18,891 nt of DNA, taken from assembly GCA_023453665.1 (NCBI GenBank), contig JAEXTA010000241.1, forward strand, positions 1 to 18,891. Direction: 5' to 3'. Below are positions 1-6,343 of the stretch, piece after piece; within the stretch, counting starts at the first letter, position 1; the number at the start of each line of letters is the position of its first letter. The DNA comes from Bacteroidota bacterium. Its GTDB lineage: Bacteria; Bacteroidota; Ignavibacteria; Ignavibacteriales; Ignavibacteriaceae. The notes under the pieces are model-generated. The model was not told the DNA's origin. It searched no databases and saw nothing but the letters and a program-made list of their open reading frames with translations. Both the position numbers and the translations under genes were made by a program.

Positions 1-13
1 TTTTTTTTAACAA

Positions 14-463
14 TTACCTCCACTTCATTGCACCGGTGGTTTTATCTTCCTTAGTTGAAACATATCCTTCGGAAGTATATTTAAGAAATTTATTCTCAGT
101 ATTCCTTTTTGTCGATGATCTGTTATAAACAGTTTCTCTTTTGTTATTAACTGTTTCAAATGGCTCTTCGGTGTATTGAACAGATTTTTGTTTGCGTTTT
201 TGTTCTTCCTCAAAATTGAGGAACAGCGGCTGGTGCATTTGCTGGCTTTCAGAATATACAGGCTGCTCAATGTAAATACTTTTTGGCAATGCTGCTTCAT
301 CCGGCGTAACAAGTTCAGCTTTGATTTGTGATGGCGGGGCTGTTTGAATTTGTTCACCTTTATTTTCACGGATCTTATAAAGGATATAAGCTCCTATCGC
401 AAGCAGAAATGTACTGATTGTTGCAACCAGGATAATTGTCGAAAGTATTGGTATAAGTTCCAT
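14..463 (-). CDS. Small single-pass membrane protein of the exopolysaccharide locus, function unknown
   Basis: I do not recognise a family for this 149-residue protein. One hydrophobic helix spans about residues 5-29 and is followed by basic residues (YKIRENK), which by the positive-inside rule places the rest in the cytoplasm. Residues 30-120 are polar and charged, look disordered, and are rich in Gln, Glu, Lys and Thr. The last 25 residues (from KFLKYTSEGY to the terminal MKWR) look compact and could be a short conserved binding motif. The ATG is preceded by a GAAAGG Shine-Dalgarno-like sequence at normal spacing. It lies 26 bases after the glycosyltransferase gene on the same strand, so it is probably co-transcribed. 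By position it could be a synthase accessory subunit, as PgaD is for PgaC, but it has one membrane helix rather than two and no visible similarity. That role is a guess. Confidence 0.75.
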   Translation of the reverse strand: MELIPILSTIILVATISTFLLAIGAYILYKIRENKGEQIQTAPPSQIKAELVTPDEAALPKSIYIEQPVYSESQQMHQPLFLNFEEEQKRKQKSVQYTEEPFETVNNKRETVYNRSSTKRNTENKFLKYTSEGYVSTKEDKTTGAMKWR

Positions 464-489
464 AAAAACCTTTCAGAATAAAAATTGTT

Positions 490-1896
490 TTAAATTTTAG
501 CTGCCCCAAGCCGTTCGAGTTTTCCCCAGCCCATTTTTATGCCGAGAAACTCTTCAATTGTTGACATAGCTTTACAAATATCTATAATCAGTATAAAGAA
601 CATTCTGTAAATAATCGCGTAACCAATAAGCCTTATTTCCTCTTTCTCAACCGCTATACAATATAACGCAGTAATTAAATCAAGCAGAGCAAGACCAGCC
701 CACCAGAAAAACAAAAGTGATGAAAATCCAAAAAACACGGCAGCGATAATAAAGAATAGATTTGCAGCAATGTTCATAGCCGGCCAGATCAGCGCTTCAT
801 AAAACATCATCCATAAAATTATTGTATCACCAAAATTTATTGTCGGGTTTATCATTAATTTTTTATGTTTTTTAATTGATTGAATTATGCCGCGTGTCCA
901 TCTGTAACGCTGTTTCAGTAACTGTTGAATTTTTTCGGGTGCTTCAGTATATGATATTGATTTGGGTTCGTAATAAATCTTCCAGCCGCTTGCAAGAATT
1001 TTTAATGTAAGATCTGCATCTTCTGCAAAAGTATCGCTTGAATAATATCCGGCCTGTTGTATAGCTTTTTTTCTGAACAAGCCAATCGGACCAGGGATAA
1101 TGTTAACGAGCTTAACAAAACTTTGTGCACTTCTTGCCATATTCAAACCTTCAATATATTCAAGCGCCTGAAGGTCAGTAATGAACTTTCGCCTGTTCAA
1201 AACTTTTACATTACCAGCAACTGCACCAATTTCAGGATTAGTAAAATGACGAACTGCCATTTTTATAGAGTCGGGTGAAAGTTGTGAATCACCATCCATA
1301 CACAAAACATATTCTGCATCAGAGACTTTTATTCCATAATTAAGTGCGCTTGCTTTACCGCCATTTGGTTTATTAATGAGTGAAATTTTAATCTCAGAAT
1401 ATTTTCCTTTTCTGAATCCGACTAACTCCTCTGCAACTTTTTTTGTGTTATCGGTTGAACCGTCATTTACAATAATTATTTCATAATTGTTGTAGTTTAA
1501 TTCAAGTAAAGAACGGATTGATTCCTTAATCACTTTCTCTTCATTGTAAACAGGAATGATAATAGAAACAAACGGATGAAAACTATTTTTTGATTTGAAG
1601 GTGTATTCATTCAGGTAAAGATAAGCCATTGCCAGAATTGTGAAGTACCGTATCAACAAAATAAAAAGGAAAATAACGAGTGCAACAATTGTGGCGTACT
1701 CAAATAATGAACTTACGGAAAGTACCGTTTTGGGGAGAGTATAAATAATAATCAATAATAGGATAAGCGAAATAAATCCACTGACAAAAATTCTTTTCAG
1801 ATATTTTTTGCCATAGTTATTTCCATCCTGCTGACCATTTGTGTTGTTAAAGATCAGCAGCGTTCTTCTTAATCTATCTTTACTTTTCGAATTCAT
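490..1896 (-). CDS. Processive family 2 glycosyltransferase (PgaC/IcaA/BcsA-like exopolysaccharide synthase)
   Basis: Inner-membrane polysaccharide synthase that would polymerise sugars from a UDP-sugar and pass the chain outward. The 468 residues show two N-terminal membrane helices (about 35-55 and 66-95), a cytoplasmic GT-A domain (about 108-335) and three or more C-terminal helices (about 357-445). All processive GT2 motifs are present: NDGSTD at 144-149, DGDS (DxD) at 201-204, AED with the catalytic-base Asp at 293, and the QxxRW motif at 329-333. The segment around GPIGLFRKKA and GYYSSDTFAED and the C-terminal GWGKLERLG resemble poly-N-acetylglucosamine synthases, whose usual length is about 410-440. 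There is no C-terminal PilZ domain, so any c-di-GMP control must come from another protein. It lies 204 bases downstream of the TPR/barrel exporter gene and 26 bases before the small membrane protein. Family is certain; the polymer (beta-1,6-GlcNAc, cellulose or another beta-glycan) is not. Confidence 0.93.
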   Translation of the reverse strand: MNSKSKDRLRRTLLIFNNTNGQQDGNNYGKKYLKRIFVSGFISLILLLIIIYTLPKTVLSVSSLFEYATIVALVIFLFILLIRYFTILAMAYLYLNEYTFKSKNSFHPFVSIIIPVYNEEKVIKESIRSLLELNYNNYEIIIVNDGSTDNTKKVAEELVGFRKGKYSEIKISLINKPNGGKASALNYGIKVSDAEYVLCMDGDSQLSPDSIKMAVRHFTNPEIGAVAGNVKVLNRRKFITDLQALEYIEGLNMARSAQSFVKLVNIIPGPIGLFRKKAIQQAGYYSSDTFAEDADLTLKILASGWKIYYEPKSISYTEAPEKIQQLLKQRYRWTRGIIQSIKKHKKLMINPTINFGDTIILWMMFYEALIWPAMNIAANLFFIIAAVFFGFSSLLFFWWAGLALLDLITALYCIAVEKEEIRLIGYAIIYRMFFILIIDICKAMSTIEEFLGIKMGWGKLERLGAAKI

Positions 1897-2100
1897 AAAA
1901 CGCGTTTTTTTGCAAAAAATTCAATAATAGTGCCACCGAAAAGATTTGTATTCAAGTCGCATGTCAAGAATAATTTATTCCGTTTGTAACACAATTGGAT
2001 ACACTATTTAGTTTGTATCAATGTAGAACAAGATACATTAAAGATTTATTGCTAATTATTAATAACTGTCAGCAAATCCCTTTATTTAAGATTAAAAAAG

Positions 2101-4617
2101 TTATAAGGTCCAGAATAATGAAATCCCCGCAGAAACCGAGCTGTATCCTGTTTCCTGCTGAACAGTACTCCCGGCAGCTACTCTGACCTGCAGAGTTAGT
2201 TTTTCAAAAAATCGATGAGTTAACGAACCTGATATTTCCCGCAGTAAAAAATCATTTGCGGGTATGTATCCGACTTTTCCACCAAGAAGAGCATTCGTTT
2301 TTTTGTTCTTAAAAAAATTCCATTCCGCCCAAAGACTGTGTGATTCGAAATTATCAGGACTCCAGTATAACAAAGAACGTTCTTTATAGTTGATATAAGA
2401 ATATTCATATCCTGCTGAAATTTTATTGCTAAAATTTTCTCCTAATTTTAAATCAAGATGAAAGCCGTTATTACTGTCTGAAAGCGTATTGTACATAAAC
2501 CGACCGGACATAAATGTAGTGGTCGTCGCAAAGTACTTTCCGTTTACAGAAATATTTTTTGCATCGATTCTTTCATCAACAAGAAACGGAGAATACATAA
2601 TGTGTGCAGCGTCTGAAGCAAAAAGCGATACGGTAAATAAGTATTCCGATTCTTTTTCTGCTTTTACTGAAATCTCCGTAATATTTTTATTTATTGAATT
2701 GTTAAACCTGGTCCTGCCAAACCCTGCTGATGCAGAAATGTATTTATTAAGCTTTAAATAGATACTTCCTTTTAAAATATTAAAGTCAGTATCTGTGGAA
2801 TCTGACTGAAGATCACCACGATAAAATGAAATCCCTGCGGCTATATAATCAGTTAGACCGATCTGTAATCCGAGACCCTGTGTACGATAGTTTAACCCAA
2901 TGTTATCATTAAAAAAATTAGCTTCAGGTGTCAACATAATGTATGAAGGAAATTTTCCCTGTTCACCTGAGTAATCATCCGGCGACAGCCATTTTAATCT
3001 TTTGTTTATTATATATGATTCGGGTGATACTAAAAGCATTTCATTGTAAACCTGTTTTGCGTTACGGTCAAGTCCATTTGCCAGATATGCATCGCCAAGA
3101 AGTAATTTCACCTCACTGTTTTCAGGATAACCTGAATTTAATTTTTTAAACTCACGTAATGCCATCACTGAATCACCGCTCCAAAGATGCAGTTTCGCTT
3201 TTTGTAATGCATCGTTAAATATAAATTCATCCAGAAGTAAATCTTCATATACTTTTATTGACTGCTTATAATTTCCATCGCATTGATATGCATTGACTAG
3301 TTCTCTCAATACATTTTTGTTGTCTGGTTCTTGTTGTAAATACTTTTTATAAAGATCAATCGCCTTTTTACAATTTTTGTAGTAGGATGCATTCCTCGCT
3401 TCTTCAAGAATAGAAAAAAGTTTTTGATTTTCTGATTCTTTATGAATCATTTCAAATTGAAGTTTCAGGTCGGTCAATCGTGGTTCTTTGGGATTTATTA
3501 ACTCGATCCGGTGTATAAAACTTTGTGCTTTCTCAATATTTCTCAACCTTAACACAATAGCTGCAGCAGTTATTAAAAACTCCTGGGAGTCTTTCAGTTG
3601 GGAATTTAAGAGATTTATATCTGATTCAAGTTCAGCATTTATTTCATCTGCCCATAATGAGTAATTAAGTTTAAGTAAACGGAATTCAGGATTATCGGGG
3701 TTTTGAAGTATAAGTTTTTCTATTTCATTTTTTGTTGTGCAATAATCCTTAAACCAGGATGAATGAACGGCAAACATATAACGAACATTTTCATTATCAG
3801 GATTTCTTGAGAGGAATTCTTCATACATTATTTTTGCAGATGGATAGTCTTTAATGCTTATGTATGATTCTGCAATCTTTAATAAGAGTTTTTCATCATC
3901 AGGATTTTCAGAATAACGTTTTTTAAGTTTTGTTATGAGTTCAGAATAGTATTTGCTTCTTTTCTCATGAAGTTCAGTTGAAAGAATTTTGTATTCGTCA
4001 GAATAAATCTTAACACCGGATAATTTTTCTAATTCTTTTTCGGCTTCATCAAATCGGTTGGTTTTAATTAATTCTTTTATAAGGTTAACTCTTGTTTGAT
4101 GATCATCAGGGTTGGATTTCAATTTTCTGAAATACCTGTCAATAGCGTAGCCAAAAGATTTATTCTGACTAAAACTTCGTTTCGATGTATCATTAACCAC
4201 ATAGACAAAGCCATTCCCTTTAGCCTGTTCTAGACCATCAATTGCTTCCTTAAAATATAGGCGCAACGTTAACGCGTTCTCAAATGCCTCAATAGCAGTT
4301 TTATTTTTCCCGAGCCATAAAGAGAAATATCCATATCTTGACCACAATCGGTGATCATCGGGATATCGATCTGTATATTTTTTTAGTACCGGTTCACCTT
4401 TGGAAATTTTATTCATCTTCGCAAGAATTTCACTGTACCTTATTATTTCATCTGCAGATGCTTCTTCCATTAAAAGATATTTGTCATACCATTCCTCAGC
4501 CGCTGCCCATTCACCCAGATTTTTATACGCCTTACCGATTTCCAGATAATTACCGGGAATATCTGGATTGATTGCTATTTCACGTTTGTAGCCGGCAATT
4601 AGATTTTTAAGAAACAC
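2101..4617 (-). CDS. TPR and outer-membrane beta-barrel exopolysaccharide exporter (PgaA/BcsC-like), probably the 3' part of an interrupted gene
   Basis: Predicted outer-membrane glycan secretin-like porin with a periplasmic TPR superhelix. Residues 1-545 of the 838 read as repeated TPR helices, with NPD or NPE turns at about 17, 169, 238, 272, 306 and 430. Residues about 556-838 alternate polar and hydrophobic residues as a beta-barrel and end in an aromatic strand (LFWTL). YWSPDNF at 751-757 matches the YxSP element common in BcsC/PgaA barrels. Length and order fit PgaA (about 807 residues). The protein as opened has no signal peptide, although it must cross the inner membrane. Its GTG start has no clear ribosome binding site and falls inside what looks like a helix. 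The same frame continues upstream to a single TGA and then into the signal-peptide TPR gene at 4639-4932, so both are probably one gene of about 943 codons. If GTG is used alone, the product would be cytoplasmic and probably non-functional. Architecture is secure; the exact start is not. Confidence 0.85.
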   Translation of the reverse strand: MFLKNLIAGYKREIAINPDIPGNYLEIGKAYKNLGEWAAAEEWYDKYLLMEEASADEIIRYSEILAKMNKISKGEPVLKKYTDRYPDDHRLWSRYGYFSLWLGKNKTAIEAFENALTLRLYFKEAIDGLEQAKGNGFVYVVNDTSKRSFSQNKSFGYAIDRYFRKLKSNPDDHQTRVNLIKELIKTNRFDEAEKELEKLSGVKIYSDEYKILSTELHEKRSKYYSELITKLKKRYSENPDDEKLLLKIAESYISIKDYPSAKIMYEEFLSRNPDNENVRYMFAVHSSWFKDYCTTKNEIEKLILQNPDNPEFRLLKLNYSLWADEINAELESDINLLNSQLKDSQEFLITAAAIVLRLRNIEKAQSFIHRIELINPKEPRLTDLKLQFEMIHKESENQKLFSILEEARNASYYKNCKKAIDLYKKYLQQEPDNKNVLRELVNAYQCDGNYKQSIKVYEDLLLDEFIFNDALQKAKLHLWSGDSVMALREFKKLNSGYPENSEVKLLLGDAYLANGLDRNAKQVYNEMLLVSPESYIINKRLKWLSPDDYSGEQGKFPSYIMLTPEANFFNDNIGLNYRTQGLGLQIGLTDYIAAGISFYRGDLQSDSTDTDFNILKGSIYLKLNKYISASAGFGRTRFNNSINKNITEISVKAEKESEYLFTVSLFASDAAHIMYSPFLVDERIDAKNISVNGKYFATTTTFMSGRFMYNTLSDSNNGFHLDLKLGENFSNKISAGYEYSYINYKERSLLYWSPDNFESHSLWAEWNFFKNKKTNALLGGKVGYIPANDFLLREISGSLTHRFFEKLTLQVRVAAGSTVQQETGYSSVSAGISLFWTL

Positions 4618-4641
4618 ATACCAAGTATCAGTTATTCGTCA
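4615..4641 (-). other. In-frame TGA between the signal-peptide TPR piece and the exporter
   Basis: The upstream reading frame ends GAA AAT CTT TGA (TGA at 4641-4639). The next seven codons (CGA ATA ACT GAT ACT TGG TAT) stay open in the same frame and run into the GTG at 4617-4615 that opens the exporter. No base needs to be inserted or deleted: only the TGA separates the two. The bridge residues RITDTWYV continue directly into FLKNLIAGYKREIAINP, which looks like one amphipathic TPR helix. Possible explanations are a sequencing or consensus error, a recent nonsense mutation, or programmed readthrough. A genome-wide TGA reassignment is unlikely, because TGA ends other convincing genes here (the phosphofructokinase and the TonB-dependent receptor). 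I see no obvious selenocysteine-type stem-loop just after it. Confidence 0.85.
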
Positions 4642-4932
4642 AAGATTTTCCTGAATTGATTTATCGGAAGGATTTAATTTATTGGCAGTGCGTATATCAT
4701 AAACTGCAAGTTCGTATATACCACGTTTTTCATAACAGATTGAGCGGAGTGTGTAACCATCTGTTTTTTGGGGATTAGCAGAGATGTACCTGTTAAGCAA
4801 TTCAATTGCTTCGCCATATTTTTCATATTTAATATGATCAAGAGCTTCACGCTTAAGCTGATCGGAATTATTTTGCGAGAAAAGACTTGTGAAAATCAAA
4901 AGAGATAAGATGACTATCTTTTTCATCATCAT
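4639..4932 (-). CDS. Signal-peptide TPR protein, probably the 5' part of the exporter gene
   Basis: The 97 residues start with a typical signal peptide (MKKIVILSLLIFTSLF, cleavage likely before QNNSD) and then hold about two TPR units. These show the pattern ALDHIKYEKYGEAIELLNRYISANP and GYTLRSICYEKRGIYELAVYDIRTANKLNP, the second ending in a canonical NP turn. Three consecutive ATG codons open the frame. A GGAAG sequence best fits the third (at 4926) by spacing, so the protein may be two residues shorter. The start lies 8 bases after the stop of the NTPase gene, so the two are probably co-transcribed. The reading frame ends at a TGA that is in phase with the exporter. It supplies exactly the export signal that protein lacks, so I infer that it is the N-terminus of one interrupted PgaA/BcsC-like gene. 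It could alternatively be a free periplasmic TPR protein. Confidence 0.75.
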   Translation of the reverse strand: MMMKKIVILSLLIFTSLFSQNNSDQLKREALDHIKYEKYGEAIELLNRYISANPQKTDGYTLRSICYEKRGIYELAVYDIRTANKLNPSDKSIQENL

Positions 4933-4940
4933 ATCTTCCG

Positions 4941-6185
4941 TTAATAATAACCGGGCTGATCTTTTTCCTGGGTTTCATCTACAAGCAGCTGCTGGAACAT
5001 ATCATCTGCATTTTGAATCTTATCATTAACAATCGCAGCAAAGACAGAAATGTATTGCATTGCTTTATTCAGATAAACAGGATCTGTTCCCGGAAGGTTG
5101 CTTCTGATTTTTGCTAATAAACTGTTCAATCCTTTCTGATCTTCTTTTGTCATCAGAACTACAATTTTATTTTTTATCTGGCAGATCTTGTCTTTTCTGT
5201 CAGTCGATAATCTGATTGCATTCTGTAACTGGTTTAACGTTAATATTCCTTTTGTTTCAGCACTTAGATCAAGTTTAAATGATACCATTGTAAAAACCTG
5301 TCCTGTACTTTTAAACAGTGCAACCTGGTTATTTACAATAAGTGTAAAGTCATTAATGTTATAAAGGTTTGAAAAGAAAATATCTTCTTTAGGAATTTCC
5401 ATTTCACTAAGTGATCTGTAACGTGTATCACTTGTTCTGGAAAATTTTTTCACTGATAACCCGGAATCTTTCGGTTCTTCAAAATCAACCGTTACACCTT
5501 TATAAGGTTCAATGTGGTAATCAGCTTTAAACTGACCTTCAGTATGACCAACATTTGGAGTTATGATCATACTTCCTCCCTGTGTTCTTCGGTGTGCATC
5601 ATCTTTTTTCTGAAGATAAATCACACCGGTTGAATATGCTGCCAGAGCATCCGTAATTGCTCTTGCACCGGCAGTTGCAGGGTCACCGATTATAAACAAA
5701 CTTGTAATCGATGCTTCTTCAATACTATCTGTTGTTTGAAGAAAAACCTCCTGGAGAACATTTAAATTTTTGAAGGCGATAAAAGGAGTTAGTTCATCAA
5801 AAACAATTTTATTCGGCTGATATTGTTCTACTACAGTAACAATATCTTTTAAGTATTCGGCAAGAAACGGATCCGGATTATTAACATCTTCAAGATTTCC
5901 GGGCGGTGCAACTCTTACAACAATTATTTGATTCTGATTCATATAATGCTGCAGGTCAAAATCTATGGATGCCGCGTGGATCAGAAGATCCTTCGGTCTC
6001 ATACTTGTGAAGTACAAGCACACCTCTTTTTGCCGAGCACACTCCATCGCATACTGTAAACCGATGAGTGTTCTACCGGATTTACGAGGTCCGATTAAAA
6101 GGTAAGTACCGCCCCGGTAGAACCCACTCCAAGCGTTATCTACCAGTGCAATACCTGACGGTATTAGTTGAATTTTTTTCCTCAT
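4941..6185 (-). CDS. KaiC/RAD55-like NTPase with a C-terminal degenerate GGDEF-like domain, candidate BcsE-type regulator
   Basis: Cytoplasmic RecA-fold protein of 414 residues. Residues 1-235 follow the KaiC/RAD55 pattern: a P-loop-like GPRKSGRT at 32-39, a Walker B-like KIVFDELT at 126-133, and the late GGSMIITPNVGHTEGQF stretch. The usual P-loop Lys before Ser/Thr is Arg38, so ATP hydrolysis may be weak. Residues about 270-402 resemble a decayed GGDEF domain. LYNINDF stands where active enzymes have LTGLYNRRxF, FTMVSFKLD where they have the first strand, DRKDKICQIKNKIVVLM where they have RxxD-RxGGDEF-vvLL, and ISVFAAI where they have vSiGvA. The GGDEF signature itself is lost, so no cyclase activity is expected. 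BcsE, the c-di-GMP sensor of enterobacterial cellulose synthases, also joins a degenerate NTPase to a degenerate GGDEF domain. I chose ATG 6185, which follows a GAGGGG sequence, over a TTG ten codons upstream (6215) that lacks one. NTPase family is confident; the GGDEF reading is by eye. Confidence 0.8.
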   Translation of the reverse strand: MRKKIQLIPSGIALVDNAWSGFYRGGTYLLIGPRKSGRTLIGLQYAMECARQKEVCLYFTSMRPKDLLIHAASIDFDLQHYMNQNQIIVVRVAPPGNLEDVNNPDPFLAEYLKDIVTVVEQYQPNKIVFDELTPFIAFKNLNVLQEVFLQTTDSIEEASITSLFIIGDPATAGARAITDALAAYSTGVIYLQKKDDAHRRTQGGSMIITPNVGHTEGQFKADYHIEPYKGVTVDFEEPKDSGLSVKKFSRTSDTRYRSLSEMEIPKEDIFFSNLYNINDFTLIVNNQVALFKSTGQVFTMVSFKLDLSAETKGILTLNQLQNAIRLSTDRKDKICQIKNKIVVLMTKEDQKGLNSLLAKIRSNLPGTDPVYLNKAMQYISVFAAIVNDKIQNADDMFQQLLVDETQEKDQPGYY

Positions 6186-6187
6186 AG

Positions 6188-6193
6188 CCCCTC
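6188..6193 (-). promoter_or_regulatory. Ribosome binding site deciding the NTPase start
   Basis: GAGGGG on the minus strand ends two bases before ATG 6185-6183. The spacing is short, but the alternative upstream TTG (6215) has no purine-rich sequence before it. The ATG start also gives the MRKKIQLIPSGI opening, which suits a KaiC-like protein. Confidence 0.45.
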
Positions 6194-6318
6194 GAAATTT
6201 CTGTAAATTTGCCAAATACTATGCCGTAATATCATTAAATCTTTATTTACTATTCAACAAATAATCAAACATAACTTTTTTGTGATGACCTAATGAGAGA
6301 CACGATTTTTTTTATTGT

Positions 6319-6324
6319 ATTATA
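6319..6324 (-). promoter_or_regulatory. Possible -10 box upstream of the NTPase gene
   Basis: A perfect TATAAT lies on the minus strand in the 128-base gap between the GH9 gene and the NTPase gene, about 130 bases before the NTPase start. No convincing -35 hexamer is placed at 16-18 bases. In DNA this AT-rich such a box can arise by chance. If real, it would give the NTPase/exporter/synthase genes their own transcript in addition to readthrough from the hydrolase gene. Confidence 0.2.
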
Positions 6325-6343
6325 ATGCAACAAAATGTACTAG

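Noticed and set aside
25..369. Second minus-strand frame of 114 codons overlapping the small membrane protein gene
   Set aside because: It lies in another phase of a gene with a good ribosome binding site and a clear membrane helix, and its Lys-rich product shows no domain.
1998..2037. Alternating short inverted repeats (GATACA, TGTATC, GATACA) in the 204-base gap between the exporter and synthase genes, which could form two exclusive hairpins
   Set aside because: Only six paired bases per arm in AT-rich DNA, no T-run and no recognisable riboswitch core. Chance is the simplest explanation.
4639..4641. Selenocysteine or genome-wide reassignment of TGA to explain the split exporter
   Set aside because: TGA ends the phosphofructokinase gene and the receptor gene at sensible places, no clear stem-loop follows the codon, and a TPR helix has no evident need for selenocysteine.
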